This document shows positions 9,340-17,438 of a stretch of 41,104 nt of DNA, in pieces. Made by a program: the position numbers and the translations under genes. This DNA is from JBBQDZ01 sp038237515 (GTDB lineage: Bacteria > Actinomycetota > Thermoleophilia > Gaiellales > Gaiellaceae). The notes below the pieces were generated by a model, which had not been told where the DNA came from, made no database searches, and was given only the letters and a program-made list of their open reading frames with translations. How positions within the stretch are numbered: position 1 is the first letter of the stretch; the number at the start of each line of letters is the position of its first letter. Location: NCBI GenBank assembly GCA_038237515.1, contig JBBRYP010000035.1, forward strand, positions 1 to 41,104, in the 5' to 3' direction.

Positions 9340-9355
9340 CACAGTGTTACTTGGG
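9331..9355. repeat. Dispersed palindromic repeat, copy 1
   Basis: Perfect 12-bp inverted repeat (CCCAAGTAACAC at 9331-9342, one central base, then its complement). Its TAA is the stop codon of ispD. Twenty-five bases (9330-9354) recur exactly at 38731-38755. It may also act as a terminator between ispD and the PHP gene. Confidence 0.75.
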
Positions 9356-9370
9356 ATGGGACGGTGGGAC

Positions 9371-9376
9371 TAACCT
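9371..9376 (+). promoter_or_regulatory. TAnnnT -10 box of the leaderless PHP gene
   Basis: TAACCT ends 6 nt before GTG 9383, just after the ispD palindrome. This implies a new transcript starting with the PHP-ispF-GNAT operon. Confidence 0.4.
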
Positions 9377-9382
9377 CCCCTC

Positions 9383-10198
9383 GTGCTCGTCGACTACCAC
9401 ATGCACCTTCGGGCGCCCAACGAATCGATCGACCACACGGTCGATGGGATCGAGCGTTTCGTCGAGGTGGCGCGGGCGAGGGGGATCGATGAGATCGGCT
9501 TCACCGAGCACGTCTACTACTTCCGGCAGACGCGGGAGATCTGGGAGGTTCCCTACCAGGTCGAGCGCTGCGCCTACGAACTCGACACCTATGTCGAGGC
9601 GATCCTCGAGGCGAAGCGGCGCGGCTTGCCGGTGAAGCTCGGCCTCGAGGTGGACTACGTGGGCGAGAAGCAGACGGCCCTGGCGGGAGCCCTCGAGCCC
9701 TACCCATGGGACTACCTGCTCGGCTCGGTTCACTGGATCGGCGGGCTCGCCGTAGACCAGGAGCCGGGGATCTGGGGGGAGCATCCGGTCGAGGAGGTTT
9801 GGCGCCGCTACTTCCGCGCCCTCGGTGAGCTCGCCGGGAGTGGCGCCGTCGACGTCCTCGCGCACCCCGACCTCGTGAAGATCTTCGGATCGCGGCTCGA
9901 AGAAGCCGCGGCCGACCGTCTCTTTCGCGACACCTCCCGGCGCTGCGCCGACGCCGGCGTGGCGCTCGAGGTCTCGACGGCGGGGCTGCGTAAGCCGGTC
10001 GGCGAGCTCTACCCGGACCCCGCCTTCCTCCGCCGCGCCCGCGAGGCGGGCGTGCGCATCACTCTCGCCTCGGACGCCCACGTGCCGCAGCTCGTGGGGG
10101 AGGACTTCAATCGCGCGCTCGCTCTCGCGCGCGCCTCGGGTTACGAGGAGGTGGCCGTTCTCACGGGAAGAACGGCGAGGAGCGAGCCGCTTGGCTGA
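9383..10198 (+). CDS. PHP-domain phosphatase, histidinol-phosphatase (HisJ/HisK)-like
   Basis: 271 aa. The PHP fold shows metal ligands in VDYHMH near the N terminus, GFTEHVYYF, GLEVDYVG, LGSVHWIGG, DVLAHPDLVKIF and LASDAHVP. These match the trinuclear metal site of polymerase-and-histidinol-phosphatase proteins. The best guess for substrate is L-histidinol phosphate, but related PHP enzymes act on other phosphates and no his genes are nearby. GTG 9383 follows a TAACCT box by 6 nt. The 3' end overlaps ispF by 8 nt, so the two are translationally coupled. Confidence 0.85.
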   Translation: MLVDYHMHLRAPNESIDHTVDGIERFVEVARARGIDEIGFTEHVYYFRQTREIWEVPYQVERCAYELDTYVEAILEAKRRGLPVKLGLEVDYVGEKQTALAGALEPYPWDYLLGSVHWIGGLAVDQEPGIWGEHPVEEVWRRYFRALGELAGSGAVDVLAHPDLVKIFGSRLEEAAADRLFRDTSRRCADAGVALEVSTAGLRKPVGELYPDPAFLRRAREAGVRITLASDAHVPQLVGEDFNRALALARASGYEEVAVLTGRTARSEPLG

Positions 10199-10673
10199 CT
10201 ACCGCGTCGGCATCGGAGTGGACGCGCACGCGCTCGAGGCGGGCGTGCCGCTCGTGCTCGGCGGCGTCGAGATCGGCCATCCCCGCGGCCTGGCCGGCCA
10301 TTCGGACGGCGACGTGATCGCGCACGCTTTGATCGACGCGATCCTCGGCGCAGCCGGCCTCGCCGACATCGGCGACCTCTTCCCCTCCGGTGACGAGCGG
10401 CTCCGCGGCGCCTCCTCGCTCGCCCTTCTGGCGGAGGCGTACGAGCAGGTGCGGGCGCGCGGCTTCGAGCTCGTCAACGCGGACGCGGTGCTCGTGGGCG
10501 AGGAGCCCCGGCTTGCACCCCATCGGGAGGAGATGCGGCGGCGCCTCGCCGGCGCACTCGGCGTCGCGCCCGACCGGGTGACGGTCCGCGCTACGACGAC
10601 CGACCACTTGGGCTTCACCGGACGCGGCGAGGGCCTCGGCGCCCACGCTGTCGCGCTGCTGCGAACGTCATGA
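10191..10673 (+). CDS. ispF: IspF, 2-C-methyl-D-erythritol 2,4-cyclodiphosphate synthase
   Basis: 160 aa, the standard length. It converts CDP-ME 2-phosphate into MEcPP with loss of CMP in the MEP pathway. Signature residues are seen: GIGVDAHAL (zinc ligands D and H), LGGVEIGHPRGLAGHSDGDV, HALIDAILGAAGLADIGDLF, and the C-terminal ATTTDHLGFTGRGEGLGAHA. Here the usual GVGYDVH is GIGVDAH, still with both metal ligands. TTG 10191 lies inside the last codons of the PHP gene; the 3' end overlaps the next gene by ATGA. Confidence 0.96.
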   Translation: MADYRVGIGVDAHALEAGVPLVLGGVEIGHPRGLAGHSDGDVIAHALIDAILGAAGLADIGDLFPSGDERLRGASSLALLAEAYEQVRARGFELVNADAVLVGEEPRLAPHREEMRRRLAGALGVAPDRVTVRATTTDHLGFTGRGEGLGAHAVALLRTS

Positions 10674-11389
10674 AGCTCGTCCGATACGCGGACCGCCCCG
10701 ACCTGCTCGAGATCCGCTACGAGACGCTCTCGCGCCTGACCTTCCCGGAGTTCATGCACCACAACCAGCCGGGAGGACGGTTCTGGGCACGCCTGTACGT
10801 CGAGCATCCGGACTTCCAGCTCGCGCTGCTCGACGACGCCGAGCTGGTGGCCGAGCTCCACTCCGTGCCGACGCCATGGGACGGAAGTCCGGACGACCTC
10901 GCGTCCGGCTGGGACGAGGCCTTCGTGCGCGCCTTCGAGAGCCCGCGCAGGGTCGACGTCCTTCTCGCTCTCGCTATCTCGGTTCGCCCGGACCAGCAGG
11001 GGCGGCGGCTGTCCTCGACGATGCTGGAGGCGATGCGCGACCTCGCGCGGGCCCACGGGCTGCGGGAGCTGATCGCACCGGTGCGACCGACCTGGAAGGA
11101 CCGCTACCCGCTGATCCCGATCGAGCGCTACCTCGAGTGGCGCCGCGACGACGGCTCCCACTTCGACCCGTGGCTGCGGGTGCACGAGATCGTCGGCGGC
11201 GAGATCCTGCGCGCCGCTCCGGAGTCGATGCGGATCGAGGCACCGGCCGCGGACTGGGAGAGGTGGACGAGCGTCGCACTTCCCGAGGACGGCGACTACG
11301 TGCTGCCCGGGATGCTCGCGCCACTCGAGATCCGCGGCGGGATCGGCCGGCACGTCGAGCCGAACGTGTGGGTGCGCCACCGCGCATAG
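10670..11389 (+). CDS. GNAT-like N-acetyltransferase family protein
   Basis: 239 aa, coupled to ispF by an ATGA overlap. The centre has the GNAT core: LLALAISVRPDQQGRRLSST (beta4 and the acetyl-CoA pyrophosphate loop, R-x-x-Q-G-R-x-x-S), then MLEAMRDLARAHGLRELIAP. The C-terminal ~90 residues (WKDRYPLIPIERYLEWRRDD onward) are an extension without a name that I recognise. Substrate unknown. Sharing an operon with ispF looks like convenience rather than pathway linkage. Confidence 0.75.
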   Translation: MKLVRYADRPDLLEIRYETLSRLTFPEFMHHNQPGGRFWARLYVEHPDFQLALLDDAELVAELHSVPTPWDGSPDDLASGWDEAFVRAFESPRRVDVLLALAISVRPDQQGRRLSSTMLEAMRDLARAHGLRELIAPVRPTWKDRYPLIPIERYLEWRRDDGSHFDPWLRVHEIVGGEILRAAPESMRIEAPAADWERWTSVALPEDGDYVLPGMLAPLEIRGGIGRHVEPNVWVRHRA

Positions 11390-11391
11390 CG

Positions 11392-12303
11392 TCAGCGGCC
11401 GCTGACCGCGTTCGGTGGGATCCGGCCCTCTAGCAGAACCGCCCGCAAAGCGCTGACGCAGAGCATCCCCATACCCTCGCGCGCCGCGTGCGTCGCGCTG
11501 CCCAGATGAGGGGTGAGGACGACGTTGTCGAGCTCGAGGAGCTCCTCCGCGACATCCGGCTCCCGCTCGAACACGTCCAGGGCCGCACCCGCGAGGCGGC
11601 TGCCGCGCAAGGCGGAGATCAGCGCCCGCTCGTCCACAACCGCTCCCCGCGCCGTGTTCACGAGGACGGTCGCGGGCCTGACGAGCTCGAGCGCCCGCTC
11701 GTCGATCAGGTGGCGCGTCTCCACGGTGAGTGGGCAATGGAGCGAGACGACGTCGCTCTCGCGGAGGAGCTCGGCCAGGGGCCGCCAGCCCGCGCCGCCC
11801 GGCGTTCGAGTCGTGTGGAGGATTCGCATGCCGAGCCCGGCAGCGAGTTTCGCCGTCTCCTTGCCGATGCGGCCGAAGCCGACGCAGCCGAGCGTCTTAC
11901 CGTCGAGGCTCTCCCCGAGCATGAAGGTCGGGTCCCAGCCCCACTCGCCGCGCGCCCGCAGGAGCCGGTCGCCCTGCGCCACTCGGCGGACAAGCGCGAG
12001 CAGGATCGCGATCGCGAACTCCGCCGTCGCGCGGGTGAGAACATCCGGCGTGTTCGTGACGACGATGCCGCGTTCGCGCGCCGCCGCGAGATCGACGTTG
12101 TCGTAGCCGACGCCGTAGTTCGCGACCACGCGCAGGTCAGACCCCGACTCGTCGAGGAGCGCCGCGTCCACCCGCAGCGCCGGCGTCGGCAGGAGCCCCT
12201 GGATCTCCCGAGGCTCCGGGGCGAGCTCGAACGACCGGCGGAGCTCGGCCAGCACGGGCGCCGGCAGCGAGCTCGTGACGTGGACGCGAGGCTTCGGCGT
12301 CAT
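11392..12303 (-). CDS. D-isomer-specific 2-hydroxyacid dehydrogenase (glyoxylate/hydroxypyruvate reductase-like)
   Basis: 303 aa, cytosolic NAD(P)H-dependent reductase. The N-terminal catalytic half has VVANYGVGYDNVDLAAARER; the Rossmann half has LGCVGFGRIGKETAKLA. Catalytic Arg is in VNTARGAVVDERAL, Glu in DVFEREPDV and His in LTPHLGSAT. It most resembles glyoxylate reductase/D-glycerate dehydrogenase; the exact substrate cannot be read. ATG 12303 overlaps the mutY stop as ATGA, so I reject the much longer frame that runs back through mutY. It is the last gene of the VOC-mutY operon. Confidence 0.92.
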   Translation of the reverse strand: MTPKPRVHVTSSLPAPVLAELRRSFELAPEPREIQGLLPTPALRVDAALLDESGSDLRVVANYGVGYDNVDLAAARERGIVVTNTPDVLTRATAEFAIAILLALVRRVAQGDRLLRARGEWGWDPTFMLGESLDGKTLGCVGFGRIGKETAKLAAGLGMRILHTTRTPGGAGWRPLAELLRESDVVSLHCPLTVETRHLIDERALELVRPATVLVNTARGAVVDERALISALRGSRLAGAALDVFEREPDVAEELLELDNVVLTPHLGSATHAAREGMGMLCVSALRAVLLEGRIPPNAVSGR

Positions 12304-13070
12304 GCGGGGAGCATCGCGCGGTCGGCAGCCACCTCGACGAGACCGTCCGCCGCGAGTGACTCGACCGCCTCTACATCGAGCTCCTTCAACGGCTGCGCTC
12401 CGCGCGCCACGAGTCGGAGCGTCTCGGAGCGCCGCTGGCGAAAGGAGCCTTCGAAGCGCGACTGCCGGCGAAGGGGCGCGTACCGCCGGCCCCTCGAGGG
12501 GCAGGACGGGCCGAGCGGGCAGACCCCGCAGCGCGGGACCCGCGCGAGGCAGACGGTGGCGCCGAGATCCATCAGCGCCTGCGCCTCGTCCGGCCCGAAC
12601 TCCTCTCCGGTGCGCTCCCGGACGCGCCGGACGTTCGTATCGACCGGCAAGACCCTGCGGCCGAATGCGAAGCAGCCGACGGCCGCCGCCGTGTAGGGGC
12701 CGACGCCCGGCAGCTCGGTGAGGTCGGCGGGCCAGCCCTCCTGCGCCACCACCCTGGCGGCGCGGTGCAGGCTCACGGCCCGACGGTTGTAGCCGAGCCC
12801 CTGCCACTCGAGGATCACCTCGCCCGGCGAGGCCGCCGCCAGCGACTGCACGGTCGGCCAGCGCGCGAGCCAGGCGCGGTAGCGCCGGACGACGCGGTCG
12901 ACCTGCGTCTGCTGGAGCATCACCTCGCTGACGAGGATCGCGTACGGGTCGCGCGTCCGGCGCCACGGGAGGTCGCGCCCGTGGGCCTGGAACCATGCCA
13001 GGAGGTCGTCGGCCAGCGCGGCGGGCGCAGTGGAGTGCCGAGGCGGAAGCTCCGTGCGCCTTCGGATCAA
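12300..13070 (-). CDS. mutY: A/G-specific adenine DNA glycosylase (MutY-like, short form)
   Basis: 256 aa. It excises A opposite 8-oxoG. The MutY-type sequence SEVMLQQTQVDRV carries the catalytic Glu; the helix-hairpin-helix is LPGVGPYTAAAVGCFAFGRR; the catalytic Asp is in PVDTNVRRV. The [4Fe-4S] ligands follow the C-x6-C-x2-C-x5-C pattern in CLARVPRCGVCPLGPSC. The C-terminal NUDIX-like 8-oxoG domain of classic MutY (~350 aa) is reduced to about 40 residues. TTG 13070 overlaps the VOC gene stop as TTGA, which makes it the likely start; the ATGA overlap downstream couples it to the dehydrogenase. Confidence 0.9.
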   Translation of the reverse strand: MIRRRTELPPRHSTAPAALADDLLAWFQAHGRDLPWRRTRDPYAILVSEVMLQQTQVDRVVRRYRAWLARWPTVQSLAAASPGEVILEWQGLGYNRRAVSLHRAARVVAQEGWPADLTELPGVGPYTAAAVGCFAFGRRVLPVDTNVRRVRERTGEEFGPDEAQALMDLGATVCLARVPRCGVCPLGPSCPSRGRRYAPLRRQSRFEGSFRQRRSETLRLVARGAQPLKELDVEAVESLAADGLVEVAADRAMLPA

Positions 13071-13489
13071 GGCGGCAGGACGATCGAGCCGTCGTCCAGG
13101 AGCGTCCAGTGCGGGTTGTGCGCGATCTCCCACGAATGGCCGTCGGGGTCGACGAAGACTCCTGAGTATCCACCCCAGAACGTCTCGGCTCCTTCGCGAC
13201 CGATCCGCGCACCCGCCCGTCGCGTCTCCTCGATGACGGCGTCGACCTCGGCGGCCGAGCTCACGTTGAGCGCGAGGGTGACGCCGCCCCAACCGCCGCC
13301 GTCTGAGATTGCGGAATCCTCGGCGAGCCTCTCCCGGCTCCAGAGTGCGACGACCATTCCGCCCGTCTGGAAGAAGACGACGTCGTCGTCCGCCTCGGCG
13401 CGCGTCGACCATCCGACGGCCTCGTAGAAGGCGCGAGCGCGCGGCAGGTCGGCGACGCCGAGAGTGACGAGGCTTACGCGCTGATCCAC
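13067..13489 (-). CDS. VOC-superfamily (glyoxalase/bleomycin-resistance-like) protein
   Basis: 140 aa, the usual size for a two-module VOC protein. The betaalphabetabetabeta units are seen in VSLVTLGVADLPRARAFYE and GGVTLALNVSSAAEVDAVIE, with GVFVDPDGHSWEIAHNP giving the C-terminal metal Glu. Substrate unknown; such proteins are often lyases or dioxygenase-like. First gene of the operon with mutY. A TAATCT box (13508-13513, minus strand) is 16-18 nt upstream of ATG 13489. Confidence 0.88.
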   Translation of the reverse strand: MDQRVSLVTLGVADLPRARAFYEAVGWSTRAEADDDVVFFQTGGMVVALWSRERLAEDSAISDGGGWGGVTLALNVSSAAEVDAVIEETRRAGARIGREGAETFWGGYSGVFVDPDGHSWEIAHNPHWTLLDDGSIVLPP

Positions 13490-13510
13490 ATTGGAAGGGA
13501 TCGTCTCAGA

Positions 13511-13672
13511 TTACGGCGGGCCGGTGGCGCTCCCCCGCCACCTACGAGAGTCCGAGCCGGACTGCGGAGTTGCGATCCCGCCGCGCTCGAAGGCCGCGGC
13601 CATCGGCAGACTCGTCGTGTCGGTGAGGCCGGCGAGCCGCCGCGCACCGGTCGCGGCGAGCAGGCGCGTGAC
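13511..13672 (-). pseudogene. Remnant of a GNAT acetyltransferase C terminus
   Basis: A 53-codon open stretch without a start, directly preceded by an in-frame TAG. It contains TDTTSLPMAAAFERGGI, which resembles the last helix-strand of GNAT enzymes (TDxxNxPMxxxFERxGF). No N-terminal part is found upstream, where the NERD gene ends. Probably a decayed fragment; chance similarity in GC-rich DNA is possible. Confidence 0.35.
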
Positions 13673-13685
13673 CTAGACGGGTCCT

Positions 13686-14324
13686 CTACAACTGATCCGC
13701 GAACCGCGCCAGCCGCTCGAACTCGACCGTTCGGTTTCGCTGCGACTTGATCCATTCGGTGAGCTGAGGCAGGCTCAAGATCCAGACGCCGTCGTGGCGA
13801 TAGGGTGCTCTCGCCTCGCGCTCGCCGATGCAGATAAGAGGCGTGACCCAGACACCGAGCGAGCTCGCCACTTTCGCCGCTTGCCGCTTCGCCTTGCGCA
13901 GCTGGTCCTCGCGGTAGGAGCGGTACTTCGTCTCAACGAGGTAGACGCCGCTGCGGCCCGAGACCAGGTGGTCGATGTTCCCCTCGCCATTCTGTTCGAG
14001 GTCGTGCATCACCACGTAGCCCTCTCGCCGCAGCTCGTCGAGATTCGCTCCGACCGTGCGCTCCGTACGAGCGCCGCGGGTCCAGCGGACGGCGAGAGTG
14101 ACGCGGGGTTCGACGAACCGCTTGACGATAATCATCAGCGCTAGCACGACGATGGAGAGCGGCGTGCCAACCAGGCCGAAGCCGACATAGACGCCGATAG
14201 CACTGAGCATGAGCAGCACGAGAGTTCCGAGTGCGAGCCAAACGACGCGCTCGCGCCCGCATGCTTGCTCCGTCACCCATTCGCCCGGCTGTGTGTCGAG
14301 GTCGTACGCCAATAGAGCGGTCAT
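13686..14324 (-). CDS. NERD-domain (nuclease-related) membrane-anchored protein
   Basis: 212 aa. After a short cytoplasmic N terminus come two hydrophobic segments (~30-50 and ~52-70: VVWLALGTLVLLMLSAIGVY, LSIVVLALMIIV). The C-terminal NERD domain shows ARTERTVGANLDELRREGYV, MHDLEQNGEGNIDHLVSGRS and GVYLVETKYRSYREDQL; the last has the E-x-K of PD-(D/E)xK nucleases and the spacing fits a D-(x)n-E-x-K site. This family is predicted to act on nucleic acids; the in vivo role is unknown. ATG 14324 is chosen; a TATACA element lies ~20 nt upstream in the region shared with gltX. Confidence 0.85.
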   Translation of the reverse strand: MTALLAYDLDTQPGEWVTEQACGRERVVWLALGTLVLLMLSAIGVYVGFGLVGTPLSIVVLALMIIVKRFVEPRVTLAVRWTRGARTERTVGANLDELRREGYVVMHDLEQNGEGNIDHLVSGRSGVYLVETKYRSYREDQLRKAKRQAAKVASSLGVWVTPLICIGEREARAPYRHDGVWILSLPQLTEWIKSQRNRTVEFERLARFADQL

Positions 14325-14425
14325 CGGCACCCAGGATCTGCACCTGTATAGGCGGCTTGCTCTCGAGTGAGAGGCATGCAGCCCGCGATCTCCCGAGCGG
14401 TTGCTGCCCGTGCCCTTTGGGGCGA

Positions 14426-14431
14426 TAGATT
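14426..14431 (+). promoter_or_regulatory. TAnnnT -10 box of leaderless gltX
   Basis: TAGATT ends 7 nt before ATG 14439 and supports that codon as the start rather than the in-frame ATG 14367. Confidence 0.45.
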
Positions 14432-14438
14432 CAGACGC

Positions 14439-15443
14439 ATGCAGCGCGTCCGGTTCGCACCCAGCCCGACGGGGTCGCTCCACGTCGGGAATGCCCTGAG
14501 CGCGGTCGCCAATCGGACGCTCGGCGACTGGCTGTTGCTTCGCATCGACGACACAGACGCGACCCGGAACACAGCGGGAGGCGAGGCCGCGATCCTCGCC
14601 GACCTGGAATGGCTCGGCCTCTCCTTCGAGGAGGGACCGGTGCGCCAGAGCGAGCGGCAGGATCGCTACCGAGAAGCCGCGGAGCAGCTCGGCGGCGAGC
14701 GCTTCGGGCAGATCACGCTCCTGCGGGAGGACGGCACCGCGACCTACCACCTGGCGAGCGTCGTCGACGACGCCGACTTCGGGATCACCCGTGTCGTGCG
14801 CGGCAACGACCACCGCGGAAACGAGCCGCTGCACCGCCGCCTGCACGAGGCGCTCGGCACCCGACCGCCGGAGTACGTCCACCACGGGCTCCTGCTCGGC
14901 GAGGATGGGAAGAAGCTGTCGAAGCGCACGTTCGGCGCCACGGTGGGCTCGCTAAGGGACGCGGGCATCCCCGCGAGCGCCGTACGCGCCTATCTCGAGG
15001 AGCTCGGGGTCCCGAGGCACGACGTGCACCTCGATCTCGCGCGCATCCGTCGGCTCGGCATGGAGGCGATCGCGGCCCTGTCCGACGAGGAGGTGAGCGA
15101 GCGGGTGGGGGCTCCAGTCGCGCTCGCTCCTGCGCTCCGCGGCGCGCGGGACTGGAACGAGGCGCGAGCTGTCGCCGCCGCGATCCTCCACCCCGAGCCC
15201 GTCTCGCTCCCGACCGCGGCCGCACCCACCCTCCTGCGCTTCCGGGAGCTTCGCCAGGGGGCGAACGGCGGGGTGGACGCGGCGGGCGCCCGCTCTCTCC
15301 TCCGTGAGCTGAAGGCTGTCGGCGGCGACCTCCGCACCCTCCGACTCGCGCTCACGGGCCGGGAGCGGGGGCCGGAGCTCTGGACGGTGCTCGCCGCGCT
15401 CGACCGCGACGAGACGATCCGGCGGGTGGATGCGGCTCTATAA
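14439..15443 (+). CDS. gltX: Glutamyl-tRNA synthetase, unusually compact
   Basis: 334 aa against the ~470-490 of normal bacterial GluRS. The class I core is clear: RVRFAPSPTGSLHVGNA (HIGH-type), LLRIDDTDATRN, DLEWLGLSFEEGPVRQSER, FGITRVVRGNDHRGN, and GKKLSKR (KMSKS-type). The CxC zinc-insertion segment is missing. After KLSKR there are ~140 residues with a shortened stem-contact/anticodon region ending LRLALTGRERGPELWTVLAAL, as at the C terminus of full GluRS. That tail argues against GluQRS, which lacks it. It charges tRNA-Glu, and perhaps tRNA-Gln in GatCAB organisms. It overlaps cysS by 14 nt. Confidence 0.88.
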   Translation: MQRVRFAPSPTGSLHVGNALSAVANRTLGDWLLLRIDDTDATRNTAGGEAAILADLEWLGLSFEEGPVRQSERQDRYREAAEQLGGERFGQITLLREDGTATYHLASVVDDADFGITRVVRGNDHRGNEPLHRRLHEALGTRPPEYVHHGLLLGEDGKKLSKRTFGATVGSLRDAGIPASAVRAYLEELGVPRHDVHLDLARIRRLGMEAIAALSDEEVSERVGAPVALAPALRGARDWNEARAVAAAILHPEPVSLPTAAAPTLLRFRELRQGANGGVDAAGARSLLRELKAVGGDLRTLRLALTGRERGPELWTVLAALDRDETIRRVDAAL

Positions 15444-16716
15444 CACTCTCACCCGCCGGATCGACGAGCTGCCTCCACCGCCCGGCCCGATCCGGATGTA
15501 CGTCTGCGGCCCGACCGTGTACGCGCGCGCGCACGTCGGGAACGCGCGGCCGTTCGTGATCTTCTCGTGGCTGCGGAACTGGCTGCGCGCGCAGGGCTAC
15601 CAGGTGACGTTCGTCCACAACATCACGGACGTGAACGACAAGATCTACGAGGCGGCGCCGGGCGCGAGCGCCGGGCTGGCGGAGCGTGCAGCGGACTGGT
15701 ACCTCGAGGACGTCGGCGATCTCGGCCTCGGCCTTCCCGATCACGTTCCGCGGGCGACGGAGACGATGCCGGAGATCGTCGCCATGATCGATCGGTTGGT
15801 CGGCGACGGCTTCGCCTACGCCGTCGAGGGCGACGTCTACTTCCGCGTCGCGCGCTACGCGGACTACGGGCGGCTCTCGGGGCAGCGGCCCGACGGGCTG
15901 GCCGAGCAGGAGCCGAGCTCGCGCAAGGAGGATCCCCGCGATTTCGCGCTCTGGAAGGCGAACAAGCCGGACGAGGACACCTCCTGGGACTCACCTTGGG
16001 GTCGAGGCCGCCCCGGGTGGCACATCGAGTGCTCGGCGATGGCGGAGAAGCTGCTCGGCCCGGTCTTCGAGCTCCACGGGTCCGGCCTCGACATCGTTTT
16101 CCCCCACAACGAGAACGAGCTCGCCCAATCGCGCGCGCTCGGTAGCGAGTACGCGCGCATCTGGATGCACAACGGGATGCTCCGCTTCGTCGGCGAGAAG
16201 ATGTCCAAGTCGCAGGGCAACGTGGCGAGCATCCGCGAGGTGCTCGACACGTGGGGCCGCGAGACGCTGCTGCTCTTCCTGATGACGGGCCACTGGCGCA
16301 AGCCGATCGACTTCTCGGAGGAGACGATGGCGCAGGCGCGCTCGCAGGTCGAGACGTTCCGCAACTACTTCGTGGACGGTCTGGCCGAGGACTCGGATTC
16401 CGACTCCGACGAGCTTGCGGGCGTCCTGGAGGATGACTTCAACACGCCTGACGCTCTGGCGCTCTTCCATGACTGGCGCGGCCGGGGGCGGACGGGCGCG
16501 CTTCGCCGGGGCCTCGAGCTGTTCGGGCTCGGTTCACTGGCCGCAGAAGCGCAGGCGCCACCGGGACTCGCCGAGCTCGCCGAGCGGCGCCTGCAAGCGC
16601 GTGAGGAGCGAAGGTTTGGCGAGGCCGATCGGTTCCGCAGCGAGATCGAGGCCGCCGGCTGGGAGGTGCGGGACGTCGCCGATCCGCCGGGCTTCCGCCT
16701 CGTCCCCCTGCGGTGA
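15430..16716 (+). CDS. cysS: Cysteinyl-tRNA synthetase
   Basis: 428 aa, slightly shorter than usual (~460). Motifs: zinc ligand Cys in MYVCGPTVY, HIGH-type AHVGNARPF, further zinc ligands in GWHIECSAMA and FPHNENELAQ, KMSKS in GEKMSKSQGNV, and the tail EERRFGEADRFRSEI typical of CysRS. It charges tRNA-Cys in the cytoplasm. Its ATG is inside the end of gltX and its stop overlaps rlmB as GTGA, so translation is coupled along the operon. Confidence 0.96.
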   Translation: MRLYNTLTRRIDELPPPPGPIRMYVCGPTVYARAHVGNARPFVIFSWLRNWLRAQGYQVTFVHNITDVNDKIYEAAPGASAGLAERAADWYLEDVGDLGLGLPDHVPRATETMPEIVAMIDRLVGDGFAYAVEGDVYFRVARYADYGRLSGQRPDGLAEQEPSSRKEDPRDFALWKANKPDEDTSWDSPWGRGRPGWHIECSAMAEKLLGPVFELHGSGLDIVFPHNENELAQSRALGSEYARIWMHNGMLRFVGEKMSKSQGNVASIREVLDTWGRETLLLFLMTGHWRKPIDFSEETMAQARSQVETFRNYFVDGLAEDSDSDSDELAGVLEDDFNTPDALALFHDWRGRGRTGALRRGLELFGLGSLAAEAQAPPGLAELAERRLQAREERRFGEADRFRSEIEAAGWEVRDVADPPGFRLVPLR

Positions 16717-17438
16717 TCCGCGAGCAGGTCTACGGCCGCCGGCCGGTTCGGGAGGCGCTGCGCGGGCCCCGCGAGGTGCTCGAGCTCTGGGCGACCGAGC
16801 GTGCGCTCGCCGGCGAATCGTGGCTGCGGGAGGAGCCGCGGCTTCGTGTTCAGCTGAAGCTCGAGCGCGCGCTGACCGCCGAGGCGGGGACCGCCGACCA
16901 TCAGGGCGTCCTGGCTTTTTGCGCCCCGTACCGCTATGCGGACGCCGCCGGGCTCGCCGCTCTGCCCGACTCGCTCCTCGTCTGCCTCGACCGCGTGACG
17001 GACCCGCGCAATCTCGGCGCCGTCTGCCGAAGCGCCGAGGGGGCGGGCGCGACCGGGGTCGTCGTGCCGGCGCATGGGTCGGCACGGATCACGCCGGCCG
17101 TCTGCCGGGCGTCCGCCGGGGCGGTGGAGCATCTTCCCGTCGCCGTCGTTCCGAACCTGGCGCGCTACCTCGGAGAAGTGAAGGGGCCGAAGTTGTGGGT
17201 CTGGGCCGCGGTTGCCGGTCCGGAGGCGACACCGCTGTGGGAGGCTGACCTCGGCGGCAGTGTGGCGCTGGTGCTCGGAGCCGAGGGAGGGGGACTGCGG
17301 CCGCTCGTACGCCGCACCTGCGACGCCGCCGTCTTGATCCCGCTCTCCGGCAGGGTCGAGTCGCTGAACGTCAGCGTCGCTGCGGCAGTCCTCCTTTACG
17401 AGGCGCGCCGGCAGCGCCAGGCGGCGCTCGATGCCTGA
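16713..17438 (+). CDS. rlmB: TrmH/SpoU-family 2'-O-ribose methyltransferase (RlmB-like)
   Basis: 241 aa. N-terminal substrate-binding domain starting REQVYGRRPVREAL; SPOUT knot domain with motif 1 VTDPRNLGAVCRSAEGAGA, motif 2 VALVLGAEGGGLRPLVRR and motif 3 IPLSGRVESLNVSVAAAVLL. It methylates a ribose in rRNA, probably G2251-equivalent of 23S rRNA; a tRNA target cannot be excluded. GTG 16713 overlaps the cysS stop as GTGA; the 3' end overlaps the NYN gene by 8 nt. Confidence 0.93.
   Translation: MIREQVYGRRPVREALRGPREVLELWATERALAGESWLREEPRLRVQLKLERALTAEAGTADHQGVLAFCAPYRYADAAGLAALPDSLLVCLDRVTDPRNLGAVCRSAEGAGATGVVVPAHGSARITPAVCRASAGAVEHLPVAVVPNLARYLGEVKGPKLWVWAAVAGPEATPLWEADLGGSVALVLGAEGGGLRPLVRRTCDAAVLIPLSGRVESLNVSVAAAVLLYEARRQRQAALDA

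Noticed and set aside
10199..11737. 512-aa minus-strand ORF opposite ispF and the GNAT gene
   Set aside because: Antisense shadow; both plus-strand genes have motifs and coupled starts.
12304..13212. N-terminal extension of the 2-hydroxyacid dehydrogenase across mutY
   Set aside because: It is out-of-frame mutY; the ATGA overlap and the family N terminus place the start at 12303.
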